Shown piece after piece: positions 1-6,885 of a stretch of DNA of 8,976 bases (the first letter of the stretch is position 1; every line of letters starts with the position of its first letter). The stretch comes from Flavobacteriales bacterium (lineage in GTDB: Bacteria; Bacteroidota; Bacteroidia; Flavobacteriales; BACL11), in the NCBI GenBank assembly GCA_002710495.1, contig PAKE01000050.1, forward strand, positions 7,866 through 16,841, in the 5' to 3' direction. The position numbers and the translations under genes are program-made. The notes beneath the pieces were generated by a model. That model saw nothing but the letters and a program-made list of their open reading frames with translations, was not told where the DNA came from and did no database searches.

Positions 1-1437
1 ACTTATTCTGCTGCAGGTACTTATGACGTAAGTTTAACGATTGAATATATAGATGATGTTGTTGCAAAGTCTTGGTCTATGGATGATGTTATTCCTGGTT
101 ACACAAACCTAGAAACAATTACTGAAACGCTAATAATTGAAGGTACAATGGATGAATTAAATTCGGTAAATGCTACTAATATTAATTTATACATGGATGT
201 TGATAGTTTTAGTTCAAATTCAGGTTGGGTATATTCACAACCAACAGATAGTGTAGTTGGAGCTAGTACTTTAGTTTCATTAGGAATAGACACCTTCTTA
301 TTAGTATACAATACTCATCCTGATAGTACCCTTGATGCAAATCTTTTATCTCATTTGCAAAATAATTCATATACTTATGAGACTATCGATTCAACTCTTT
401 CCACTGGGGTTGATAGGAAATTTTATCTGGCAGAATTTATTGATGAGTCATACAATGCATATTTCATTGATACTTTGTTCTATAGAGGTGAATATGATGA
501 AACTTATTATTTAGCTCATTATGAATCTAGCTGTACAACAGCTACTGAAAAAGAAGGCTTCATTACTATCTTGCCTACTTCTTCTGCAAATACTAATGAT
601 TCTTATACCTATAGTTTTGAAGAAGGAAGTGTTTTTGAAGATGATTTCTCGGTAATTGACAATAAATTAGTTGCAGATTGGGACTTTAATGTTTCTGCAA
701 ATCCGAATTGGGAAGCAGTTGATGGCATAAGTTCTGATGGGAGTTCTTCTATCATGCTAAACGGAAAGAAATTGACTTCTGCCAACCCTGTAATATTTGA
801 AACGGAATCATATAATTTATCTGATCTTACTGAACCTGCAATCTCTATAGATTTTATTGGAGCTGCAGTAAATTCCTTTCCTACTAATACTTTGTTAGTG
901 TCTTATTCTGATGAGTGCGGAGTTTGGAAAGATTTAAAATTATTTTCTCCATCTGAATTAGCTTCATCTGGTTTTTACTCTGAAAATTTCATTCCCACTT
1001 CAGATTTGATATGGAATACTGCTGTTATGTTTGACGCAATAGGTTCTAATGATTTGAAATCTCCTAATGTAAGATTCAAATTTGAATATCAAGTAAGTTC
1101 GTTGGCTAATAGATTGTATATTGATAATATTAGAATTGGAGAAGCTGCTGATTTAAGTTTAGTAACCAATACAGCAAATAAATTATCCTTGTCTCTTTAT
1201 CCAAATCCAACCAATAATAATGTAAATATAATTTTTGAGTTAGAAGAAAATACAAATATTGAAGTGAAAATGTATAATATTTTAGGGTCAGAAGTATCTA
1301 CTTTAATAAGTAACGAGATGGAAGAAGGATATCATTCAGTACAGATTAGTTTAGATAATATTGAAGATGGCTTATACTTTGTGTCAATTGTTTCAGATGG
1401 AGTAGTCGTGGAAACAAAACAACTTGTAGTACAATAA
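1..1437 (+). CDS. Secreted multidomain protein with T9SS type A sorting domain, 5'-partial
   Basis: The reading frame is open from base 1, so the start lies upstream; the first ATG (79) is internal, because the preceding 26 codons encode TYSAAGTYDVSLTI, the typical last strands of a PKD domain. Counting from base 1 (478 residues visible), residues 27-150 are unrecognised. About 155-195 resembles an Ig-like segment with one Cys (178). About 200-380 resembles the jelly-roll (MAM or choice-of-anchor-J-like) domain found near the end of many Bacteroidota secreted proteins, including M43 metalloproteases: a FEEG opening, a DECGVWKDL strand, and NRLYIDNIRIG at the end. Residues 400-478 are a T9SS type A sorting domain (YPNPT, then GLYFVSI and KQLVVQ). 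The protein should cross the outer membrane by T9SS and be released or anchored at the surface. Any catalytic domain is outside the window, so the activity is unknown. A protease is one possibility, by inference from domain order only. Confidence 0.85.
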   Translation, partial: TYSAAGTYDVSLTIEYIDDVVAKSWSMDDVIPGYTNLETITETLIIEGTMDELNSVNATNINLYMDVDSFSSNSGWVYSQPTDSVVGASTLVSLGIDTFLLVYNTHPDSTLDANLLSHLQNNSYTYETIDSTLSTGVDRKFYLAEFIDESYNAYFIDTLFYRGEYDETYYLAHYESSCTTATEKEGFITILPTSSANTNDSYTYSFEEGSVFEDDFSVIDNKLVADWDFNVSANPNWEAVDGISSDGSSSIMLNGKKLTSANPVIFETESYNLSDLTEPAISIDFIGAAVNSFPTNTLLVSYSDECGVWKDLKLFSPSELASSGFYSENFIPTSDLIWNTAVMFDAIGSNDLKSPNVRFKFEYQVSSLANRLYIDNIRIGEAADLSLVTNTANKLSLSLYPNPTNNNVNIIFELEENTNIEVKMYNILGSEVSTLISNEMEEGYHSVQISLDNIEDGLYFVSIVSDGVVVETKQLVVQ

Positions 1438-1454
1438 ATTAATAGAAATACAAG

Positions 1455-1480
1455 AAAACCCTCAAGAAATTGAGGGTTTT
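1455..1480. terminator. Bidirectional intrinsic terminator between convergent genes
   Basis: A perfect 10-bp stem (AAAACCCTCA at 1455-1464 with TGAGGGTTTT at 1471-1480) encloses the six-base loop AGAAAT. On the + strand it ends in six T (1477-1482) followed by a T-rich stretch, a good terminator for the secreted-protein gene that stops at 1437. On the - strand it follows the lpxH stop codon (1483-1481) with no gap, and the T-run there is shorter (TTTT, C, TT), so termination in that direction may be weaker. Confidence 0.85.
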
Positions 1481-2227
1481 TTATTTTACAAAATATTGTA
1501 ATTCTATGTTTTCTTTATCAAATACTGCATAGGAAAAATGATTAATCCAATCACCAGTATTTATATATCTGCAATCATCTGCAATTTTGACATCTAAAGG
1601 TAGGTGTCTGTGTCCAAATAAATAAAAATTAATCTCAGTATTCTTGATGTAATGTTCTCTACAGAATTGTTCTAAGTATTCTTTTTCTGATCCTAAATAA
1701 TCAGGTGTTATTCCTTTTAATCTACTTCTTCTTGACCAAAAATGAGCTAGTTTTAAGGAAGTATTTGGATGTAATAAAGAAAATAACCACTGACAAGTTC
1801 TATTAGTAAATATCTTTTTTATTAATTTAAATGATTTTTCTCCAGGACCAAGTCCATCTCCATGCCCAATAAAAATAGTTTTGTTATTTTCTTTAATCTT
1901 AATTGGATCATGATGAATTTTGACATTACATTCTTCTTCTAAGTAGTCTTTCATCCATAAATCATGATTTCCAACTATAATATGAATATTAGTCCCATTA
2001 TCAGTTAATTCTGCAAATTTTCCTAAAAGTCGTACAAATCCTTTTGGGACAACTTTTTTGTGTTCGAACCAGAAATCAAAAATATCTCCTAACAGATAAA
2101 TTGATTTTGCATCATTTTGAATAGAATCTAACCACGATGTAATTTTTTTTTCTCTCATTCTACTTTCTTTCATATTAGGGATTCCTAAATGAAAATCAGA
2201 CGCGAAATATATTTTAGTTTTATTCAA
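1481..2227 (-). CDS. lpxH: UDP-2,3-diacylglucosamine diphosphatase LpxH
   Basis: This calcineurin-like phosphoesterase hydrolyses UDP-2,3-diacylglucosamine to lipid X and UMP, the fourth step of the lipid A pathway, at the inner face of the cytoplasmic membrane. The 248-residue length is normal. The metallophosphoesterase signature is complete: DFHLG (D11, H13), GDIFDFW (D48), GNHDLW (N87, H88), GHGDG (H122) and GHRHLP (H206, H208). These match the known manganese ligands of E. coli LpxH. The only workable start is TTG at 2227: reading upstream in frame gives ACA, AAT, AAT, AAA and then a TAG stop, and the next ATG is codon 19, after the first metal motif. The gene is last in the operon, four bases after gatB, with no clear Shine-Dalgarno. 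The same operon begins with lpxK, two enzymatic steps later in the pathway. Confidence 0.93.
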   Translation of the reverse strand: MNKTKIYFASDFHLGIPNMKESRMREKKITSWLDSIQNDAKSIYLLGDIFDFWFEHKKVVPKGFVRLLGKFAELTDNGTNIHIIVGNHDLWMKDYLEEECNVKIHHDPIKIKENNKTIFIGHGDGLGPGEKSFKLIKKIFTNRTCQWLFSLLHPNTSLKLAHFWSRRSRLKGITPDYLGSEKEYLEQFCREHYIKNTEINFYLFGHRHLPLDVKIADDCRYINTGDWINHFSYAVFDKENIELQYFVK

Positions 2228-2231
2228 TGTA

Positions 2232-3680
2232 TTATTTTTCTAATTCTTTTCTGACTAATTTATTTGCTAATTTTGGATCTGCTTTTCCTGCAGAAAGTTT
2301 CATTACTTCTCCCATAAATAAGCCAATTAGTCCTTTCTTTCCAGATCTATATTCTTCTACCTTTTGTGGATATTTTGCAATTGCTTGTTTTACAAATTCT
2401 GACAAGGAATCAGTGTCTGAATCCTGAATCCAATTATTGTTTTTTGCAATATCCTCAGGATTATCTTCTGAATTTATCATTTCAGTAAATATTTTAGAAG
2501 TAGCAACCGAATTACTGACTTTTCCTTCATCAATTAAGATGATTAGTCTAGCAATTCTGTTAGGAGAGATTGTAAACTCAGAGATATGAATTGCAAATTC
2601 ATTTAGATAACTTTTAATAGTTCCGTTTACAATGTTTGCTGCTGTTTTATAGTTTTTATTATATTTTGTAATCTCTAAAAAATAAAGAGCAATCTCTTTC
2701 TCTTCAATTAAGATATTAGCATCATAATCTGAAAGTCCAAATTCTTTGGTAAATTTTACAAAAAGCTCTTTGGGTAAAAGAGGTAATGTTTTTCTTATTT
2801 TTTCAATATATTCTTGTGTAATAATTACTGGTTGTAAATCAGGTTCTGGAAAATATCGATAGTCGTTAGCTTCCTCTTTATGTCTCATAGAAATTGTCCC
2901 TCCATTTGCAGCGTTAAAACTTCTTGTTTCATGTACAACTTCTTCTCCTTTTTCAATTAACTGAATTTGTCTTTTTATTTCAAACTCAATTGCTTTTTTC
3001 ACATTACTACTTGAATTCATATTCTTTACCTCAACTTTGGTTCCGAATTTATCCGCTCCTTTTATCCGAACAGAAACATTTGCATCACACCTTAAACTTC
3101 CTTCTTCCATATTTCCATCACAGATACCAATGTATCTAACTAGTTTTCGAACTTCTTGTATGTACCTATAAGCTTCTTCTGAACTTCTGATTTCAGGTTC
3201 GGAAACAATCTCAATAAGTGGGACTCCTGCTCTATTTAAATCTACCAAAGTATTAAATGGATCTAAATCATGAATACTTTTACCAGCATCTTCTTCCATA
3301 TGAATTCTGGTAATTTCTATTTGTTTTTCTTTTCCATTTTCATCTTTTATCTCTATACACCCACCATTACAAATCGGGGTAGTGTCTTGAGTTATTTGAT
3401 AACCTTTTGGTAGATCTGCATAGAAATAATTTTTTCTAGCATACTCATTTCGTTCTCTGATATTTGAGTTAACTGCAATGCCCATCTTTACAGCATATTC
3501 AATAACCTTTGAGTTAGAAACAGGTAAAGTGCCAGGATGTCCTAAAGTAATTGGACTTGTTTTTGTATTTGGAGTAGCTCCATAAATATTCTTATCGGAG
3601 GAATAAGCTTTTGAATTTGTAAGTAGTTGTGCATGGACTTCTAGTCCAATTACCGCTTCATATTTATCTGAAATACTCAT
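2232..3680 (-). CDS. gatB: Aspartyl/glutamyl-tRNA(Asn/Gln) amidotransferase subunit B
   Basis: GatB is the kinase and tRNA-binding subunit of the GatCAB complex. It phosphorylates Glu or Asp misacylated on tRNA(Gln) or tRNA(Asn) so that ammonia from GatA can amidate it. The 482 residues are full length. Hallmarks are GLEVHAQL (12-19), ARKNYFYADLPKGYQI (81-96), HMEEDAGK (127-134), DLNRAGVPLIEIVSEPEI (147-164), the DGNMEEGSLRCDANVS block (188-203), and the MRHKEEANDYRYFPEPDL block (265-282). A YqeY-like tRNA-binding tail ends in DPKLANKLVRKEL. The CPVCLG segment of many bacterial GatBs reads PITLGHPG (43-50) here; I believe this is common in Bacteroidota and not a defect. The ATG directly follows the stop codon of the upstream gene (TAA-ATG, no gap), which suggests translational coupling. 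gatA and gatC are not in the window. Confidence 0.96.
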   Translation of the reverse strand: MSISDKYEAVIGLEVHAQLLTNSKAYSSDKNIYGATPNTKTSPITLGHPGTLPVSNSKVIEYAVKMGIAVNSNIRERNEYARKNYFYADLPKGYQITQDTTPICNGGCIEIKDENGKEKQIEITRIHMEEDAGKSIHDLDPFNTLVDLNRAGVPLIEIVSEPEIRSSEEAYRYIQEVRKLVRYIGICDGNMEEGSLRCDANVSVRIKGADKFGTKVEVKNMNSSSNVKKAIEFEIKRQIQLIEKGEEVVHETRSFNAANGGTISMRHKEEANDYRYFPEPDLQPVIITQEYIEKIRKTLPLLPKELFVKFTKEFGLSDYDANILIEEKEIALYFLEITKYNKNYKTAANIVNGTIKSYLNEFAIHISEFTISPNRIARLIILIDEGKVSNSVATSKIFTEMINSEDNPEDIAKNNNWIQDSDTDSLSEFVKQAIAKYPQKVEEYRSGKKGLIGLFMGEVMKLSAGKADPKLANKLVRKELEK

Positions 3681-5024
3681 TTATTCAAAAATTATTTTTC
3701 CATTTTCTATTTCTAAATCCCTTTTATTAAATAGTCGATAGATATATAAGCCATTTACAATATCTTCTCTATAAAATTTATTCTCAATTTCAATGATTTT
3801 TTGAGTTATTTTTCTACCGGAAATATCGTAAATTTCTATTCTTTTTGCATCTATATTTACATTAAAATAATCCTTTGTTGGATTTGGATAAATATTTAAA
3901 TTCTGATTAATATTTTTTACTGAATTTACTGGAACAGTACAGTCTAAAACATATAACCCAGATTGCATATCAGAAACAATTATATTTCCAGAAGGAAGAT
4001 ATGGATAAACACCCCAAGCTCCTTTATATGAATTGTAAGACGCAGGAGAATATGTATCGTAATTACAAACTTGAATTGGATTTGAAGGGTTAGAAATATC
4101 AAACACTCTTAACCCATCATGATAATATGCTAAATATAAAAGATTTCCTTTAATAATTCCATTATGTGCCATCGATTGTGCGTTTTGTCCAGAGTTTAAA
4201 TTAGATAGTACTGTAATATTATTAAAATCGGAAACATCTATAATTTTCACATCATATCCATGATTTTCATCTTGCATAGCGTAAATTGTGCCATCATCTG
4301 ATAGCCAACCAGAATGATTATATCCCGCATCTGGATAAGATGTGAATGACGCTAATTCAGTCGGAGCCATTCCTCCAGGTAAATCAAGATAATGAAAATC
4401 TACAATTCTAAATCCATCATTGCCACAATTCAGATATGCAGTGTCATTTCGAACATATGCGTCATGAACATGACCTACATCAGTATATGAATAGATTAGA
4501 TTAGGCAGTGTTGGTATATCTAAACTATATATATCCATTGCGGAATTAGAAGCACAGGCGTATAATTTTGATGTTGCAGTATCAATAAAAATATTATGCG
4601 ATGTATTGAATAAACTGTCTGAATCATAAACTATATTTACAGAAGTAGGGAGATTTGAAATATCTACAATTTGTAATGTACTTGTACTCCAACCTTCATC
4701 ACATACTATATAAAGATATCCTTGGTAATCATGATAATCTCTATGTACAACTCCGCTACCAGTATAAGCTCCTGCAACAAAAGCTACTTGAGTACTATTC
4801 TGGGGATCTGTTACGTCAAAAAAATGTGTTCCTTCAGTAGATCCAATTACTGCTATTTCAGTGTTATTAACTTTAAATCCCCAACATTCGTTATAGGAAT
4901 TATCATAAGATGCTGAACCAATAATAGTAGAATCATCCCAATGAAATAATAAAGTAGAATTAAGTTGAGAAAAGGATAATATGCTCAGAAAGCAAGTAGT
5001 AAGTGTTAGTATTAAGTTTTTCAT
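3681..5024 (-). CDS. Choice-of-anchor B family beta-propeller protein with T9SS sorting domain
   Basis: A predicted exported protein of 447 residues. Residues 1-20 are a signal peptide (two Lys/Asn residues, a hydrophobic core, end at SFSQ). Residues about 25-365 carry LVIVD-like strands: LQIVDISNL (117-125), FRIVDF (205-210), VKIIDVSDF (259-267), LRVFDISNP (305-313) and LYVLD (357-361). These predict a beta-propeller. The conserved features of the choice-of-anchor-B family are present: SHN (142-144), HVHDAY (185-190), NHSGW (236-240), QDENH (251-255), AHNG (286-289), YYHDGLRV (300-307), and GAWGVYPYLPSG then SD. From 377 (NIYPNPT) to the end is a T9SS type A sorting domain. No enzymatic activity is established for the family to my knowledge; the repeated His, Asp and Glu residues could bind metal (inference). 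It starts three bases after the phosphorylase stop and abuts gatB. It is the only exported product in this operon. Confidence 0.9.
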   Translation of the reverse strand: MKNLILTLTTCFLSILSFSQLNSTLLFHWDDSTIIGSASYDNSYNECWGFKVNNTEIAVIGSTEGTHFFDVTDPQNSTQVAFVAGAYTGSGVVHRDYHDYQGYLYIVCDEGWSTSTLQIVDISNLPTSVNIVYDSDSLFNTSHNIFIDTATSKLYACASNSAMDIYSLDIPTLPNLIYSYTDVGHVHDAYVRNDTAYLNCGNDGFRIVDFHYLDLPGGMAPTELASFTSYPDAGYNHSGWLSDDGTIYAMQDENHGYDVKIIDVSDFNNITVLSNLNSGQNAQSMAHNGIIKGNLLYLAYYHDGLRVFDISNPSNPIQVCNYDTYSPASYNSYKGAWGVYPYLPSGNIIVSDMQSGLYVLDCTVPVNSVKNINQNLNIYPNPTKDYFNVNIDAKRIEIYDISGRKITQKIIEIENKFYREDIVNGLYIYRLFNKRDLEIENGKIIFE

Positions 5025-5027
5025 ATA

Positions 5028-5837
5028 TTAGATTTTCGAAATCAGTTCTTTTATTATAAGGGTAAGTTTTGGTTCTGCTAGTTCTGAAACTTTTTGTATC
5101 TCTTCATGGGTAACTTTTTGTATTTTGCCTGGAACTCCAAGATCAGTAATTACTGACATAGCAAAACACGGGATATTCATATGACGAGCAACAATCACTT
5201 CTGGTGCAGTTGACATACCAACAGTATCTCCTCCAATAATTCTCATATATTTGTATTCAGAAGGAGTTTCTAAAGTAGGACCCGTAAGTGCTATATAAAC
5301 CCCCTTCTTTACTGGTAGATTGTTTTTTGCAGCAATATCCTCCGCAAGTTTTATTAAGTTTTTATCGTAAGGTTCACTCATGTCAGGAAATCTAGGACCT
5401 AGTTCATCTATATTTTCTCCAATTAGTGGGTTAGGAATAAGGCAAATATGATCTTCTATAATCATTAAATCTCCAACCTCATAGTCAGGATTTACACCTC
5501 CACTTGCATTGGAAACAATTAGGTTCTTTATTCCTAAAAGTTTCATTACACGAACAGGAAATGTTACTTTTTCCATTGTATACCCCTCATAAAAGTGGAA
5601 TCTTCCCTGCATGGCAATTACATTCTTATTACCGAGAGTTCCAAAAATCAACCTACCTGAATGACCTTCCACTGTAGATACAGGGAAGTTAGGAATCTCA
5701 TTATATGGAATGGAGTGTTGTATGTGTATTTCTGACACTAATCCACCTAATCCAGTTCCTAAAATAATTCCAATTTCAGCATTAAATTTTGTTTTATTAG
5801 AGATGAAACTAGCGGTTTCTTTTATGGTTTGCAACAT
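5028..5837 (-). CDS. Purine nucleoside phosphorylase, trimeric (class I, PunA-like)
   Basis: This cytoplasmic enzyme cleaves purine (deoxy)nucleosides with phosphate to the free base and (deoxy)ribose-1-phosphate, for purine salvage. The 269 residues have the length of the trimeric class. Motifs in order, with human PNP equivalents from memory: GTGLGG (27-32; T28 stands where human has Ser33), EGHSG with H59 (His64), QGRFHFYEG with R79, H81, Y83 and E84 (Arg84, His86, Tyr88, Glu89), SNASGG (109-114), E190 in the TGPTLET block (Glu201), VGMSTAPEVIVARH with M208 (Met219), and H244 (His257). MST rather than MTT argues against methylthioadenosine phosphorylase. The odd point is D232 in SVITDLG, where human PNP has Asn243, a determinant of 6-oxopurine preference. 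The ATG at 5837 lies inside the end of lpxK with a 29-base overlap, so translation is probably coupled. Confidence 0.93.
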   Translation of the reverse strand: MLQTIKETASFISNKTKFNAEIGIILGTGLGGLVSEIHIQHSIPYNEIPNFPVSTVEGHSGRLIFGTLGNKNVIAMQGRFHFYEGYTMEKVTFPVRVMKLLGIKNLIVSNASGGVNPDYEVGDLMIIEDHICLIPNPLIGENIDELGPRFPDMSEPYDKNLIKLAEDIAAKNNLPVKKGVYIALTGPTLETPSEYKYMRIIGGDTVGMSTAPEVIVARHMNIPCFAMSVITDLGVPGKIQKVTHEEIQKVSELAEPKLTLIIKELISKI

Positions 5838-6843
5838 AATCTGTTATAAGGTTATTAAATTCTTGCTCTCTATCAATTTTTATATTTATTGGAATAAAAA
5901 ATAATTTAATCCCATTAAATTTAGCTTTAAAATTAGTAAGTTTTACTTTGTCTTTTTCGGTGGACAAGATAATATTTTTATCAGAAGTAGTGGAGTAATA
6001 TTCCGACAAGATATTTTCTATGTCAGTTTTCGTAAAATTATGATGATCTGGGAAGCTGAGATGATTTACAATATGTCTGTTTTCGTCTAAATGTAGTTTC
6101 AGATTATCAGCATTTGCTACAGAAGTAACAAGCGTAATATGGTATTTTTCGTTTGTAGAAATTTTCTCAGAAGTAGATATTGGTTTCCAATTATTATAAA
6201 TGATAGAAGAGAAAAAACTATTTTGATAAGCATCAATATTTAATTGATTATTAATTCCTGTTTTTTCTGGTGGAGTCATCTTAGGACATTTTGTAGTTAT
6301 AATAATATTAGCTCTACTAATTGCTTTCTTAGATTCTCTTAATCTTCCTAAAGGTAATAAACTATCTGAGTAGATTGTGTTTTCGTAATTATTTAACAAG
6401 ATATTCATACCCGCTTTTATCCATCTGTGTTGAAATCCGTCATCCATCAAAATTACTTCAGTTTCCGGATGTTTTTTAAGTATTTCTTCAATTCCTTTTC
6501 TTCTATTACCAGAAACTACTACTATAGTATCTGGAAATTTTTGTTTTATTTGAAGTGGTTCATCTCCTACATTTTCAGGCTTAGAATTTACATCTACCCA
6601 AACGAGTCCCTTTTTTTTCCTATTATACCCTCTACTTAAAACAGCTGTTTTTTTATCACATAGCAGGTATAATAGATATTCTGTATGTGGAGTTTTTCCT
6701 GTCCCTCCAGCTGTAATATTTCCAATGCAGATGATTGGTACAGAATATTCTTTTGAGGATAAAATACCCAAATCAAAAAACAAATTCTTCATCCATATAA
6801 CTAAGGAATAAATCAAGGAAAAAAGATATAATAAAAATCTCAT
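5809..6843 (-). CDS. lpxK: Tetraacyldisaccharide 4'-kinase LpxK
   Basis: LpxK phosphorylates the 4' position of the tetraacyldisaccharide-1-phosphate to make lipid IVA, the sixth step of the lipid A pathway, at the cytoplasmic side of the inner membrane. The 344 residues match the family. An N-terminal hydrophobic segment (about 3-28) fits the membrane-associated helix. The modified Walker A is GNITAGGTGKTP (41-52). Then come SRGYNRK (70-76), GDEP (93-96), GNRR (112-115), the DDGFQHR block (134-140; Walker B and catalytic Asp region), PLGRLRE (164-170), FPDHHNFT (264-271) and STEKDKVKL (294-302). The N-terminus up to Walker A aligns in length with other LpxK proteins, which supports the ATG at 6843. 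It is the first gene of the five-gene minus-strand operon, and its last 29 bases overlap the phosphorylase start. A TAnnTTTG box ends four bases before its ATG. Confidence 0.95.
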   Translation of the reverse strand: MRFLLYLFSLIYSLVIWMKNLFFDLGILSSKEYSVPIICIGNITAGGTGKTPHTEYLLYLLCDKKTAVLSRGYNRKKKGLVWVDVNSKPENVGDEPLQIKQKFPDTIVVVSGNRRKGIEEILKKHPETEVILMDDGFQHRWIKAGMNILLNNYENTIYSDSLLPLGRLRESKKAISRANIIITTKCPKMTPPEKTGINNQLNIDAYQNSFFSSIIYNNWKPISTSEKISTNEKYHITLVTSVANADNLKLHLDENRHIVNHLSFPDHHNFTKTDIENILSEYYSTTSDKNIILSTEKDKVKLTNFKAKFNGIKLFFIPINIKIDREQEFNNLITDYVANHKRNR

Positions 6844-6847
6844 AGGG

Positions 6848-6855
6848 CAAAGATA
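6848..6855 (-). promoter_or_regulatory. Predicted -7 promoter box for the lpxK operon
   Basis: On the minus strand these bases read TATCTTTG, an exact match to the Bacteroidota -7 consensus TAnnTTTG. Only CCCT separates it from the lpxK ATG, so transcription should begin at or within a few bases of the start codon, giving a leaderless or nearly leaderless mRNA. I could not recognise a -33 TTG/TTTG element at the usual spacing upstream. Confidence 0.6.
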
Positions 6856-6860
6856 GTATA

Positions 6861-6868
6861 AGTTAACT
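6861..6868. promoter_or_regulatory. Central palindrome AGTTAACT in the divergent promoter region
   Basis: This is a perfect 8-base palindrome. Its centre (between 6864 and 6865) is exactly the midpoint between the two divergent start codons and between the two TAnnTTTG boxes. It could be an operator for a dimeric regulator acting on both promoters, or a chance palindrome in AT-rich DNA. No regulator gene is nearby. Confidence 0.35.
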
Positions 6869-6873
6869 ATTTG

Positions 6874-6881
6874 TATATTTG
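6874..6881 (+). promoter_or_regulatory. Predicted -7 promoter box for the Nif3/zinc-ribbon operon
   Basis: TATATTTG matches the Bacteroidota -7 consensus TAnnTTTG exactly. It is followed by AAAA and then the ATG at 6886, so the transcript would start at or next to the start codon and carry essentially no leader. No clear -33 TTG was found at the expected distance; that region falls on the opposing box. Confidence 0.6.
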
Positions 6882-6885
6882 AAAA

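Larger units (their letters stand above)
1481..6843 (-). other. Predicted five-gene operon lpxK-PNP-anchorB-gatB-lpxH
   Basis: Five same-strand genes run without room for separate terminators. In transcription order the junctions are: lpxK/phosphorylase overlap of 29 bases (5809-5837), three bases (5025-5027), zero bases (3681/3680), and four bases (2228-2231). A promoter box is present upstream of lpxK and a hairpin follows lpxH. Promoters inside coding sequences cannot be excluded by reading. Co-transcription is inferred from spacing only. Confidence 0.85.

Noticed and set aside
99..311. Minus-strand open frame of 70 codons inside the secreted-protein gene
   Set aside because: It is wholly antisense to a well-supported coding region and shows no recognisable domain or start context.
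2227..2427. Plus-strand open frame opposite the 3' end of gatB
   Set aside because: It is antisense to conserved gatB codons; its composition (F, S, P rich) is the usual shadow of an AT-rich reverse strand.
2924..3139. Plus-strand open frame opposite the middle of gatB
   Set aside because: Leu/Phe/His-rich shadow of conserved GatB motifs, with no independent support.
4655..4916. Two overlapping plus-strand open frames opposite the propeller gene
   Set aside because: Both are antisense to conserved choice-of-anchor-B sequence and have no domain, promoter or spacing support.
5809..5837. Possible frameshift or gene fusion where lpxK and the phosphorylase overlap
   Set aside because: Both proteins have normal lengths and complete motifs, and the phosphorylase ATG fits its family's N-terminus, so a simple 29-base overlap explains it.
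5710..5904. Plus-strand open frame across the lpxK/phosphorylase overlap
   Set aside because: It is antisense to two confident genes and its hydrophobic stretch arises from the reverse complement of AT-rich codons.
6427..6639. Plus-strand open frame opposite lpxK
   Set aside because: It is antisense to the LpxK motifs DDGFQH and GDEP, and its Phe/Tyr-rich composition is typical of a shadow frame.
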